DNA from: UBA10438 sp044238605
Lineage (GTDB): Bacteria > Bacteroidota > Ignavibacteria > Kapaibacteriales > Kapaibacteriaceae
Length of the DNA stretch: 64,000 nt
Assembly (NCBI GenBank): GCA_044238605.1
Contig: JBIICY010000001.1
Span: 514,627 to 578,626, forward strand
Reading direction: 5' to 3'
How positions within the stretch are numbered: the stretch's first letter is position 1; each line of letters opens with the position of its first letter. The notes under the pieces were generated by a model. That model made no database searches, was not told where the DNA came from, and saw only the letters and a program-made list of their open reading frames with translations. The position numbers and the translations under genes are program-made. Positions 1-8,768 of the stretch are shown here, piece after piece.

Positions 1-1602
1 CGAGATCTTCGCCGCTTCAGGGAATAACGTGAGGGCCTTTTTCACCTGCTTGTCTTTGCCAAGCATTACTGCGGTGTACCCGTTGTTGTTAAACACGGAA
101 CGGCCAATGTATGCCTTAACGATGAGCTTGATGTACTCTGCGTCCTGCGCGTACTCATTGTCCTTCCACTCTACATTCTTTGCTTTAGCAAGCGTCTGCA
201 TGATCTCAATATCAGCCTGACTGATCGAGAAATCACGTAAAAACTTGGTGATATCCGATCCGTACTGCGCACGGAGGTCCTTACCTCTTGCACGCATAAC
301 ATTGTCTGCTGTTTCCCAGAAGAGGTTCTTTGCACGAAGATTACGCGCAAGGAAACCAATCGTGTCCTGCTTAACGATGTAATCAGGCGTTATACCGCCG
401 CCGCCGTAAACGGTGCGTCCGCCCGCTGTTTTATACTTTGGACGCTTGTTCGTTGAGTCGTCTGTGTTATGGTCGATGTTGTCGCCCTCTTCGCCCTCTT
501 CGCGACCTTCGCCACCGTAGTACTTTGCTTTGTCGTCATAAGGACGCTGGATGAGACGTCCGCTTGGTGTGTAGTATCTCGAGATCGTCAAACGAAACGC
601 CGAACCGTCTCCGAGAGGGTACTGACGCTGTACAAGCCCCTTACCAAAGGATGTTTCACCAACAACAAGACCTCTGTCGAGATCCTGTACGGCACCAGAA
701 ACAATTTCACTGGCTGATGCAGATCCGCCGTTGATAAGAACGATCAGCGGAATGTTTTCGAGGGCGCCACCTTCGGTAGACCAGAAGTCTTCATCAAACT
801 CTGGACGACGTCCCTTTGTGTACACGAGCTTCTTTCCAGCAGGAATGATCTCATCGGCAATCCTGAAGGCCTGATCGAGATAGCCACCCGGGTTGTAGCG
901 CAGGTCAAGAAGAAGTTTCTTCATACCCTGTGAACGCAGGTTCTCGACTGCTCGCATCAGTTCATCATACGTTGTTGCGCTGAAACGGTTGGCTGTTACA
1001 TATCCAACGTCTGTACCATCGATCATAAACGACGCATCAACCGAGTTCATCGGAATCTTATCACGTGTTACGTCAAACACGAGCAGGTCTTTTTCACCAA
1101 ATCGTTTGATGTGCAGCCTCACGACCGTACCCTTTGGGCCCCGAAGTTTTTTCGGCACCTGCTCGCGTGTGAGCTTTACAGCTGTTGTGTCGTTGATCTT
1201 TACAATCTTATCGCCGGCAAGAATTCCGAGGGATTCGCTCGGACCGCCAATGATCGGCGATACTACCGTGATTGTATCGTTAACTACATCGAACTCAACG
1301 CCGATTCCATCGAAGGAGCCACGAAACTCTTCCTCGACCTTTTGCATGTCCTTGGCGGTGATGTAGACCGAGTGGGGGTCCAGCTCATCGAGCATACCCT
1401 TGATCGCTGCCTCGGTAAGCTTTTGTGTGTCTACGTCTTCCACGTAGTTCTTCACGGCCATCGATAGCACATCAGAGAACTTCCGCGTCTGGTCCATCAC
1501 GGAGTCGCCAGAGATAACCGGCTGGGCAAAAAAGCCAATTCCTACCCCCACACCAACGAGAATGGTGGCAAGGATATAGAAGCGATACGGTGTAGTGTTC
1601 AT
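1..1602 (-). CDS. S41 family C-terminal processing peptidase (CtpA/Prc type), 3' end outside window
   Basis: Reading from the ATG at 1602 on the minus strand gives about 534 codons with no stop before the window edge, so the C-terminus is missing. The N-terminus has one hydrophobic segment (about residues 7-25), which should anchor or export it to the periplasm. A PDZ domain follows (about 95-180, containing SLGILAGDKIVKIND), then the S41 core with NPGGYLDQA. The nucleophile motif NGGSASASEIVSGA is near residue 290 and the catalytic Lys lies in GETSFGKGLVQ near residue 320, so Ser and Lys are both present. Family members trim C-terminal tails of periplasmic proteins. The codons for the catalytic KGL overlap a copy of the dispersed AAGGGGCT word at 635-642. 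Confidence 0.93.
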   Translation of the reverse strand, partial: MNTTPYRFYILATILVGVGVGIGFFAQPVISGDSVMDQTRKFSDVLSMAVKNYVEDVDTQKLTEAAIKGMLDELDPHSVYITAKDMQKVEEEFRGSFDGIGVEFDVVNDTITVVSPIIGGPSESLGILAGDKIVKINDTTAVKLTREQVPKKLRGPKGTVVRLHIKRFGEKDLLVFDVTRDKIPMNSVDASFMIDGTDVGYVTANRFSATTYDELMRAVENLRSQGMKKLLLDLRYNPGGYLDQAFRIADEIIPAGKKLVYTKGRRPEFDEDFWSTEGGALENIPLIVLINGGSASASEIVSGAVQDLDRGLVVGETSFGKGLVQRQYPLGDGSAFRLTISRYYTPSGRLIQRPYDDKAKYYGGEGREEGEEGDNIDHNTDDSTNKRPKYKTAGGRTVYGGGGITPDYIVKQDTIGFLARNLRAKNLFWETADNVMRARGKDLRAQYGSDITKFLRDFSISQADIEIMQTLAKAKNVEWKDNEYAQDAEYIKLIVKAYIGRSVFNNNGYTAVMLGKDKQVKKALTLFPEAAKIS

Positions 1603-1677
1603 GTGTTTTTACGGATTAACGAGGCCAAAACTACGCAATCGGCGCACGGATAATGACGAATTGGGGTACTGTAGAGT

Positions 1678-4600
1678 CTACCGAACTACAACGAGCGGCA
1701 CAATACTGGACGTTGCTGCGGTAACCACACAGGCATATGAGCCAGCCGGCACGCTTGAAAGATCCAGTTGCAAGGCCTGCGTCTTTTCACCTGCCCACTC
1801 CTGTCGAAGCACAACGGTGCCGGTAATATCTAGCAGTTGCACGGTGGCCGATGAAAGGGGCTCACCAAAACTGATCACGGCATAGTCTGCAGCTGGCTGA
1901 GGTGTAACCACGAGTGCTCCGATCTTCCTCGAAACGGCACTTATTGGAACGTCGCAACGGCTAAGACCGGTGTATTTCTGCCCCTTTCCTCTTCCTTCTA
2001 GGATGAGCGTTCGTACAAGGCAGTACTGCTTGAACTCAAGGGTATCGCGCACGAACTTCACCGTGTCCGCCACCGTAGGCGAGAAACAGACGATGAGAGA
2101 AGATGTTCCGCTTACCGGGTCAATGGTGATCGTAAACTGTGACTGTGGAAGAGAAAAGATCGTGTTTTGACGGATGAACACAGACGGCAGAACAACACTG
2201 CGAATCCCAACGTTATCCAATACCAGTGTGTCGCAGGCAACCTCACCGATTGTACAGATGCCCATGTCGTGCTTCTGCACAACATCATAATTACCGTTGA
2301 TCGACATCGCAAAGCCGGGGATAGTGTCAATCCTGCGGGTAACGTTGCCGACTGAATCGACCGCCTCAAATCCGACAATAGCATCACGATATGCGTCGAT
2401 GATCTCTACGGAGTATGTGCGGTCAATGCTCGTTGAATCAACCATCACAACCCTACAGTTAACAAGAACCGAGTCAAGAATGCGGGCATTCTCAAGGCCA
2501 AGGTCGGAGCCAACCTCATCTGAGATCAGCACCGAATAGGATGCTTTGCAGGAGTCCCTATCATCAAGCACCTTCGGACCATCACGGTCTAAACGCTCTT
2601 CCACGATCAGGTTAAGAACGTTTCTCTCAGTGCAAGAGTCACTAATAACAATGGGTCCTTCAAAGATCTTCTGCTCCGTACCCGTATGGCAGAACTGTAT
2701 CTTGATACGTTCGCCTGGTTGCAGTGTAAATGGCACTTGAGGCGAACCAATACTCATCGTACCGGGCATCTTGATATTGGTGATGTTCTGCGGGTACCTG
2801 CCGTAATTCTCGATCTCGATGGAATCGCACTTTATTCGTCCGATCGGAACAACGTACTTCCGCGTCTGCACCTTCGAGGTATCATCTCGATGTGTAATTG
2901 GTGCAACGGTGAATCCCGGAATCTCTACCGTAAACTGTGATTTCTGCTCAACAAAGTCCTTGATCTCCACAATTGCACTTCCATCAAGGAACCGATTCCG
3001 TAAGGAGATCTTAATCGGAAGAGTAGGCTGTGGTGGAGTAAATGAGCCCACGGTAAATGTCGTATTCATCGCAGGTGTAGAAATCACTTCATATGTCTGC
3101 AGACGGGAGTCGCCAAGCACGGAGTCCGTCATTACACCATCAAACTCGTAACATTTGACGTTGCCAATCAGCTTTGGAGGATATACATCAAGCGGACGGA
3201 ACGACATGCCCCCTATGTAGCCATAAGAGTTTGCATCTCCGTATCCGTACACATAGATACCAAAGTTTGTATCAGCTTTGATCTCGTGCACACCATCGCG
3301 CATTGGGAGTCTAGCCCAGGAGTATGCCGAATTACCAATCGGTAGAAACCTCGTTTGATCAATCGGTACACCGTCCAGCACCAGTGAGCCCAAACTCACA
3401 GTAGGTATCACAACGTTGAGCCACTGCTCCAGGTAGACGGAATCAACAGGTTGAATTCTGCCGCCAACAAAATCGTAGATGTATGCCTGGATGCTGATGA
3501 ATCGGTACTTGTCCATGAACTGCTCTGCAGGGGGCACGAGCATCATTGCTGGATCGCCACGACGTGTAATGTCTGTACCACCGCCTATGCCGGCAGTCTT
3601 CTTGTACTGCACAGTGATGGTTGGATTTGATGTTGTGATCACATGTGCCTGCAGGAGCGCACGCTCCATGTACTGACCACGCATAAGCATCTGTACAAGA
3701 TTGCCGTCTACAAATACTTCTGTCGAGTCAAATGCCGCAACCACACGATAGAGATCCGTACCGATGTTTACTTCATTGCTCGAGCGTGCAAACGGCGTGA
3801 TGTATGCACTCTTACCCCATGTTCGAATCGGCGTCATCTGCTCAATAAGGCAGTCTCGCGAACCGAGATTATCGACCTGCTGAATTGGAACGATCGCACG
3901 CTGCTGTCCACCAAAAACCGCAACAGGCTTCGACGCACGAACGATAGATCCCGTAAGGTCCGTCAGAGATCCAACTCTCGGATCGGCCTGAACAAGGTAA
4001 CTTTCACCCTGATCAAGACGTATGGATACCGTTGCCCGAGTACGATTCTTTACGGTTGCAACTGACGGAGTAATCTCTACGATTGTGCTGTCTTCCGATG
4101 CTACTACCACGAACTGCGACGGTGTAGTGTTTGGTCCTGGAACACTGCCACTCATGCGCACGTCTGAATTGTAGGCAACAACCATGTAGTCATCAGACAG
4201 CGCATCTGTTGGCAGCACCATAAAAGCTTCGCTTGTGAGCGTTGCCTGATTCAGTGCATATACGGTCACATCATCTTCTGCCTCAACGTGTACACTCTGC
4301 AAGGCAACTGTCTCATTTTGGGAGTTCGTGTAGTTCAGGTTGCCTGTGCCACTCGGCGTGATGCCTCGAAGTTCGATATTCTGATAAAACTTCGAGAGAC
4401 GCACGATGTTCCGCACGTCTGTGATCTGAAAGGTGTCCACAAGCGTAGAACCGTCATTGCGACGCCATGTTACGCGTCCTTTTGTTGGACGTTCAGCCCC
4501 GATATACACGTACAGTTGGTGCTCGCGCTGCATCACAGGGTCGGTAGCAAGTTCATTCTCGTTGTTATGCCAGTTTGGCAAAAAACTCATCCAAAAATCC

Positions 4601-4695
4601 CTGCCTTTACTGTCAGGAAACTCCTGAGCAAATGCAGCCGTGCCAACAAGCAGCACGAGGATTGTATGAAGAACTCGTATAGCGTGCTTACTCAT
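1678..4695 (-). CDS. secreted IgGFc-binding-like giant with T9SS type A sorting domain
   Basis: A 1005-residue protein with a signal peptide (hydrophobic core about 8-22, cleavage after AFAQ). The mature N-terminus, FPDSKGRDFWMSFLPNWH, and the following 400 residues resemble the IgGFc-binding N-terminal domain found in many large FCB surface proteins. The centre has repeated beta-rich segments of the choice-of-anchor type (for example CDTLVLDNVGIRSVVLP). The last 75 residues (VVTPQPAADYAVISF to the terminal VVVR) form a T9SS type A sorting domain, so it is probably exported through the outer membrane. Its start overlaps the stop of the upstream phosphoesterase by 4 nt (ATGA), so the two are probably co-transcribed. 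The ligand is unknown. A paralogous N-domain is found at 12183-14543. Confidence 0.85.
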   Translation of the reverse strand: MSKHAIRVLHTILVLLVGTAAFAQEFPDSKGRDFWMSFLPNWHNNENELATDPVMQREHQLYVYIGAERPTKGRVTWRRNDGSTLVDTFQITDVRNIVRLSKFYQNIELRGITPSGTGNLNYTNSQNETVALQSVHVEAEDDVTVYALNQATLTSEAFMVLPTDALSDDYMVVAYNSDVRMSGSVPGPNTTPSQFVVVASEDSTIVEITPSVATVKNRTRATVSIRLDQGESYLVQADPRVGSLTDLTGSIVRASKPVAVFGGQQRAIVPIQQVDNLGSRDCLIEQMTPIRTWGKSAYITPFARSSNEVNIGTDLYRVVAAFDSTEVFVDGNLVQMLMRGQYMERALLQAHVITTSNPTITVQYKKTAGIGGGTDITRRGDPAMMLVPPAEQFMDKYRFISIQAYIYDFVGGRIQPVDSVYLEQWLNVVIPTVSLGSLVLDGVPIDQTRFLPIGNSAYSWARLPMRDGVHEIKADTNFGIYVYGYGDANSYGYIGGMSFRPLDVYPPKLIGNVKCYEFDGVMTDSVLGDSRLQTYEVISTPAMNTTFTVGSFTPPQPTLPIKISLRNRFLDGSAIVEIKDFVEQKSQFTVEIPGFTVAPITHRDDTSKVQTRKYVVPIGRIKCDSIEIENYGRYPQNITNIKMPGTMSIGSPQVPFTLQPGERIKIQFCHTGTEQKIFEGPIVISDSCTERNVLNLIVEERLDRDGPKVLDDRDSCKASYSVLISDEVGSDLGLENARILDSVLVNCRVVMVDSTSIDRTYSVEIIDAYRDAIVGFEAVDSVGNVTRRIDTIPGFAMSINGNYDVVQKHDMGICTIGEVACDTLVLDNVGIRSVVLPSVFIRQNTIFSLPQSQFTITIDPVSGTSSLIVCFSPTVADTVKFVRDTLEFKQYCLVRTLILEGRGKGQKYTGLSRCDVPISAVSRKIGALVVTPQPAADYAVISFGEPLSSATVQLLDITGTVVLRQEWAGEKTQALQLDLSSVPAGSYACVVTAATSSIVPLVVVR

Positions 4696-5564
4696 AGATT
4701 ACTACTGCCCTTCTGATTACCATCGGCATCATATGTGGTAACTCTAAGTCTTTGTTGAACGACCGTTACAAGGGCAAATCCGCCGCCTGAATGGGCTACA
4801 ACACTATGCGTACCGTGGGAAGTTTCGCGACTGCCCCCTCCGCCACCTGAAACCAGACACGTAAAACGGTCGTCTGGATTGCGTATCACCTGCAGATCGT
4901 GGTCATGTCCGCAGCAGTACATCTGCACGGCATGGCGGTCCAATATGGGTTTGAGGTGCTTGAGCAAATGCGGCTGGTCTTTGTAATGTCCGTAGCTCCT
5001 AACTGGATGATGTCCGGCAACAATCCGAATCCCCGAAGCCGACTGTCCAAGAACCTGGTCCAGCCATTGCAGCTGTTCCTTCCATCCATCCTTTGTCTGC
5101 ATAATCGGCGTAGTATCAATAGCCACAAGCGTGCACTTGGTTACACTGTCAGCGGCAAACTCCTTGTGCCACGTGCGACCAGGCATGTTCCAGAGCGGAT
5201 TTCGCCCACTATACGCCACCTGCGCATCGATGCTGCCCCGATGATCATGGTTGCCTAAGATAGACCACCACGGAAGGTTAAGCCCCTTGTAAACAGACTC
5301 GTACTTCGTCTGCCACTGAACATCCTCTACCGAGCTTACACCATTTGGATAGATATTATCTCCGGTGCTGAGCACAAAGCGCGCCCCTGATGCATTTGCA
5401 ACAGCAGCCATGCTTTTGGCTACGCGCTTTTGCAGGGGGCCGCCGGTACCCCAATCTCCAACCACGAGGAAGGAAAAGGGCTGCTCGAGCGAATGGGCCA
5501 GCATTCCAAGCGGACGCAGCGCAAGCGCACTTGAGAGGGAAATCAGTAATTGTCGCCTGTTCAT
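4692..5564 (-). CDS. metallophosphoesterase, purple-acid-phosphatase-like, exported
   Basis: 290 residues. The N-terminus MNRRQLLISLSSALAL has an Arg-Arg pair and a hydrophobic stretch, so it looks like a Tat or Sec signal. The calcineurin-type metal motifs are visible in order: GDWGTGG (about 37), GDNIYPNG (about 67), GNHDHRG (about 104), AGHHPV (about 180) and CGHDHDLQ (about 216). These give a dinuclear metal site for phosphomonoester or phosphodiester hydrolysis. The arrangement is closest to the tartrate-resistant acid phosphatase (ACP5) branch. It is followed with a 4-nt overlap by the T9SS giant. The natural substrate cannot be told from sequence. Confidence 0.9.
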   Translation of the reverse strand: MNRRQLLISLSSALALRPLGMLAHSLEQPFSFLVVGDWGTGGPLQKRVAKSMAAVANASGARFVLSTGDNIYPNGVSSVEDVQWQTKYESVYKGLNLPWWSILGNHDHRGSIDAQVAYSGRNPLWNMPGRTWHKEFAADSVTKCTLVAIDTTPIMQTKDGWKEQLQWLDQVLGQSASGIRIVAGHHPVRSYGHYKDQPHLLKHLKPILDRHAVQMYCCGHDHDLQVIRNPDDRFTCLVSGGGGGSRETSHGTHSVVAHSGGGFALVTVVQQRLRVTTYDADGNQKGSSNL

Positions 5565-5591
5565 CGTCTGCCAAAGTACGATATTCGCACC

Positions 5592-6131
5592 GTGCGCAAA
5601 CTCACCTACGAAGAACTCGTTACTATCCGTGCCTCTGCTGACGAGGCGGCGGACCTACCACGGCATCCTATTGCTTTGGTTGTACCAGACATACGGAGTC
5701 TCTATAACGTGGGTTCGCTGTTTCGCACTTCCGACGCGTTTGCAGTTGCAAAAGTTGTGCTGTGCGGCTTCACCCCTGCACCCCCTAGGCCGGAGATCGC
5801 AAAAACTGCCCTTGGTGCTGATAGCACGGTCCCGTTCCTGTGGTTTCCCACAGTAGAAGAGGCCCTTGACCACCTTACAGGGGAAGGCTTCCACCTATGG
5901 GCTGCTGAGATAACCACGGATTCTTGTCCGGTCGATAAGCTCACCCTAGAAAACTTCCCCCTGGCGCTCATCCTAGGCAACGAGCTCACTGGTGTGTCCG
6001 ACGCCGTGCTCCAGCGCTGCGAGGGCTCTCTGGAAATACCCATGTACGGCACCAAGCATTCTCTTAATGTTGCGGTTGCTGCCGGCATTCTGCTTTCATC
6101 ACTTGTTCATCGATACAGGCAACTCGTATGA
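5592..6131 (+). CDS. TrmH/SpoU family RNA 2'-O-methyltransferase
   Basis: A SPOUT-class methylase that transfers a methyl group from SAM to a ribose 2'-OH in tRNA or rRNA. Motif 1 is NVGSLFRTSDAF, motif 2 is LALILGNELTGVSD and motif 3 is IPMYGTKHSLNVAVAAGI; together they form the trefoil-knot SAM site. I chose the GTG at 5592, giving MRKLTYEEL, which matches the usual start of this subfamily. A TTG at 5550 would add 14 residues but would overlap the divergent phosphoesterase. About 179 residues, normal for the short SpoU proteins that lack an RNA-binding N-domain. The exact RNA target is unknown. Confidence 0.88.
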   Translation: MRKLTYEELVTIRASADEAADLPRHPIALVVPDIRSLYNVGSLFRTSDAFAVAKVVLCGFTPAPPRPEIAKTALGADSTVPFLWFPTVEEALDHLTGEGFHLWAAEITTDSCPVDKLTLENFPLALILGNELTGVSDAVLQRCEGSLEIPMYGTKHSLNVAVAAGILLSSLVHRYRQLV

Positions 6132-6871
6132 TTACTGTGGCCGTACCAACCCTCGACATAGCCTCTCCCATCGTGGAACAGGCCACTCAGGCCGCTCAGG
6201 CAAGGGGCTGGCATGTCCGCCACGCCACGCTGGACGGGTGCGGAGACCTCCTGAAGTCCAACATGGCTGATATCGCCCTTACCAGCCCGTACGGGTACGG
6301 CAAAGGCGTAGCAGCTGTAGACTACCGCATTGTGCCTGGCCCATGCGTTGCTCTCGAAGACTACACCAACAGCTATGGCATTGCCTTTCCGCCGCATAGC
6401 AGCGGACTCTCAAGGGCATTTTCTCCCGAACCAACGGCGTTTTCAACAATCATTGGCCGCCTGATCATGGCGGAGAAGTTTGATGTAGCGCTGGAGCTGG
6501 TTTCGTCGGCTGAACATGCAGACTGCATTATTGGCCCGGTTACGCCGGGCGAGCCCCCTGCCATGGACCTCGGAGAAGAATGGTTTGACATCGTGGAATC
6601 CCCGCTTCCCATAGCACTCTGGGTTGCCCGGGTGGACACCGAAGCTGTCGAGCTTGACACGTTCGTTGCCGAATGTGCTAACCCCCAGCTTTTGCATGCA
6701 CATGTAAGCGAGCTCGTACCACTTGATGCAGATCACATGCCGCGAGAAGGTAAGATCTTGTACCGTTGGTCATCAGAAGTTGCAGAGGGCCTTTCGGCTG
6801 CCCTGCATACAATGTTCTACCATCAGCTGCTGCCCGAAATCCCCGCAATAAAGCTCTACGGCAAAGACTGA
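6128..6871 (+). CDS. MqnA/MqnD-like protein (futalosine menaquinone pathway family)
   Basis: 247 residues, overlapping the methylase stop by 4 nt. The fold is that of periplasmic-binding-protein type 2, but no signal peptide is present, so it should be cytoplasmic. The stretch AMDLGEEWFDIVESPLPIALWVAR matches the conserved DLGEEW...PFVYAVWV block of the MqnA/MqnD family, whose members are chorismate dehydratase or 1,4-dihydroxy-6-naphthoate synthase. The N-terminal part (ADIALTSPYGYGKG) is more divergent than in true MqnA. Family membership is well supported. Whether it is MqnA, MqnD or a paralogue with another ligand is open, and no other mqn gene is in the window. Confidence 0.55.
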   Translation: MITVAVPTLDIASPIVEQATQAAQARGWHVRHATLDGCGDLLKSNMADIALTSPYGYGKGVAAVDYRIVPGPCVALEDYTNSYGIAFPPHSSGLSRAFSPEPTAFSTIIGRLIMAEKFDVALELVSSAEHADCIIGPVTPGEPPAMDLGEEWFDIVESPLPIALWVARVDTEAVELDTFVAECANPQLLHAHVSELVPLDADHMPREGKILYRWSSEVAEGLSAALHTMFYHQLLPEIPAIKLYGKD

Positions 6872-6918
6872 GGTAAGACTGGTATCTTTGCATCATCTAA
6901 TCTCTAGGAGAATGTTCG

Positions 6919-7569
6919 ATGCAGATCTACGTAGACAGTGCCAACATCAAAGAAATCCAGCATGCAGCTTCGATGGGCTTTATCAGCGGCGTTACAACAA
7001 ACCCGTCACTGCTGGCAAAGGAAGACCCATCAACGGATATTCGTGAGCTTATCAAGAATATCCATGCCTCTGTTGGCGGACACACCAGCGTAGAGGTAAT
7101 CAGTACTGACACGGATGGCATGCTGCGCGAGGCCGACGAGATCCTGTCGTGGTTTCCGGATGCAACGATTAAGATCCCATTTATCCCAGCGGGGCTTACA
7201 GCAGTTCGCAAGCTCTCTGATCAGAACATCCCAACGAACGTAACGCTGCTGTTCACGGCCAACCAAGCGTTGATCGCCGCCAATGCAGGCGCAACGTACG
7301 TGAGCTTGTTCATGGGGCGCCTGGATGATATCGGAACGGACAGCCTGATTGCTCTTCAAGACACATGCGAGATCTGGGATGCACAGGGACTCGAGGCGAT
7401 GATCATCGCTGCTTCTATCCGCACACCGATCCACATGCTCGAGTGCGCCAAAGCAGGAGCCCACATTGCAACTGTACCGTACAAGGTCATCATGCAGTCG
7501 ATGAAGCATCCACTCACAGATGCTGGACTTGATGCCTTCCTCAAGGATGCAACTAAGATCAAAATGTAG
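6919..7569 (+). CDS. transaldolase, TalC/FSA small-subunit type
   Basis: 216 residues, typical of the short transaldolase/fructose-6-phosphate aldolase group. It starts MQIYVDSANIKEI and has the family marker GVTTNPSLLAKE. The Schiff-base Lys is in ATIKIPF (near residue 85). It should transfer dihydroxyacetone units between sugar phosphates in the non-oxidative pentose phosphate pathway. A Shine-Dalgarno-like AGGAG at 6906-6910 supports this start. A TATCTTTG hexamer-type -7 box at 6883-6890 could be its own promoter. Confidence 0.93.
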   Translation: MQIYVDSANIKEIQHAASMGFISGVTTNPSLLAKEDPSTDIRELIKNIHASVGGHTSVEVISTDTDGMLREADEILSWFPDATIKIPFIPAGLTAVRKLSDQNIPTNVTLLFTANQALIAANAGATYVSLFMGRLDDIGTDSLIALQDTCEIWDAQGLEAMIIAASIRTPIHMLECAKAGAHIATVPYKVIMQSMKHPLTDAGLDAFLKDATKIKM

Positions 7570-7583
7570 GTGTTTGGGTCAGC

Positions 7584-8096
7584 ATGAAACACCTCCTAGC
7601 TATTCTGACTGTATCGTGCGTCATCCTGCTAACAGTTGCCCTGGCAAATGATACTGCCGTTGGAAAGCGCGCAATCGAGTTTGAGCTTACAGACCAGCAC
7701 GAGAAAGAGTGGTCGTGGAAACAGCACTGGAAAGGCAAAGCCACGATTATTGTTCTCAGCGACTGGAAGGGCAGCGATTATACGCCAACATGGACAACGC
7801 CTCTAACAGCTAAGCTCAAAGACCGCGTAAAGTTTGTTGCACTTGCCGATGTTTCGCTGGCACCTGGTTTCTTGAAGGGTTATCTCCGTTCTAGGTTCCG
7901 TGATGCGTACTCTACTCCGATTCTTCTGGATTGGGACGGCGATGTGTTTACGCACTATGCATTCGAATCAGGCGTTCCCAACGTGCTCTTTGTGGACGCG
8001 CAAGGCATTGTTCGCCTGCACGTATGGGGCAAGGGCTCCACAGAACAGGCCAATGCATTTGCGTCGAACGTAGAAAAATTCTTGTCAGCCCGCTAG
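7584..8096 (+). CDS. secreted thioredoxin-fold protein without redox cysteines
   Basis: 170 residues with a clear signal peptide (hydrophobic about 4-20, ending VALAND). The mature part follows the AhpC/TSA-TlpA layout: GKRAIEFELTDQHEKEWSW, a beta strand ATIIVLSDWKGSD, then a cis-Pro segment GVPNVLFVDAQGIVRLHVWG. Where CxxC would be there is DWKGSD, and there is no Cys in the mature chain, so it cannot be a disulfide exchanger. It resembles YtfJ-like periplasmic proteins. It lies 14 nt after the transaldolase. The role is unknown; a scaffold or ligand-binding function is an inference. Confidence 0.8.
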   Translation: MKHLLAILTVSCVILLTVALANDTAVGKRAIEFELTDQHEKEWSWKQHWKGKATIIVLSDWKGSDYTPTWTTPLTAKLKDRVKFVALADVSLAPGFLKGYLRSRFRDAYSTPILLDWDGDVFTHYAFESGVPNVLFVDAQGIVRLHVWGKGSTEQANAFASNVEKFLSAR

Positions 8097-8111
8097 TACC
8101 ATCATTCGTCT

Positions 8112-8768
8112 ATGCCTGCATTCGTAGACAAAGCAGCTAAACAAGCCGAGATCGTGAAGCACGCCGCAGATGTGTTTTCACAAACCGGCTACCATGCATC
8201 AAAGATTCAGGATATCGCTACCGCTGCCGGTATCGGCAAGGGCACGGTATACGAGTACTTCCGAACAAAGGAGCAGCTCTTCCTCGCAGTGTATGATGCC
8301 TGGATGAGTGAGTTCGAGCAGATCGTACAGACGCGTATCGATGCCGCTGAAGATGCGTTGTCTAAGGTAGACGCGATTCGCGACAGCGCTGTTGAGTTTT
8401 ACGAGTCACGTGCCGGACAAGCCCCCCTGCTGCTAGAATTTTGGGCTCATGCACTCCGCACCGACAACCCAGCGTTTCTAACACGGATCAACCAAACTCG
8501 TGGGTTCCTTCGAAAGGTCGGCACGAAGCTCACGAAGGAACTCGTACATACCGAGTGGTTTCGCGATGTAGACGAGCAGGCCTTTGCAACGCTTGAGTCG
8601 GGTATCAGCGATGGGATTTTCTTAGCGTGGGTGCTAGATGGCCGCAGCTTTCCGCTGGACAAAGCCTTTACATTCCGGCAGAGTCTTCTTGGAATTGGCC
8701 TGTTGAACGACGACGCGCGGGCGCTGCTTACACCGAAACTTGGATCAAAGCTCAAACGGGGCTTTTAA
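8112..8768 (+). CDS. TetR/AcrR family transcriptional regulator
   Basis: 218 residues. An N-terminal TetR helix-turn-helix (about 10-57) has the typical run ASKIQDIATAAGIGKGTVYE followed by YFRTKEQLFLAVYD. The C-terminal ligand domain is helical and divergent, so the inducer cannot be guessed. The gene ends exactly where the convergent acyltransferase gene ends (8768/8769), with no spacer. Confidence 0.9.
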   Translation: MPAFVDKAAKQAEIVKHAADVFSQTGYHASKIQDIATAAGIGKGTVYEYFRTKEQLFLAVYDAWMSEFEQIVQTRIDAAEDALSKVDAIRDSAVEFYESRAGQAPLLLEFWAHALRTDNPAFLTRINQTRGFLRKVGTKLTKELVHTEWFRDVDEQAFATLESGISDGIFLAWVLDGRSFPLDKAFTFRQSLLGIGLLNDDARALLTPKLGSKLKRGF

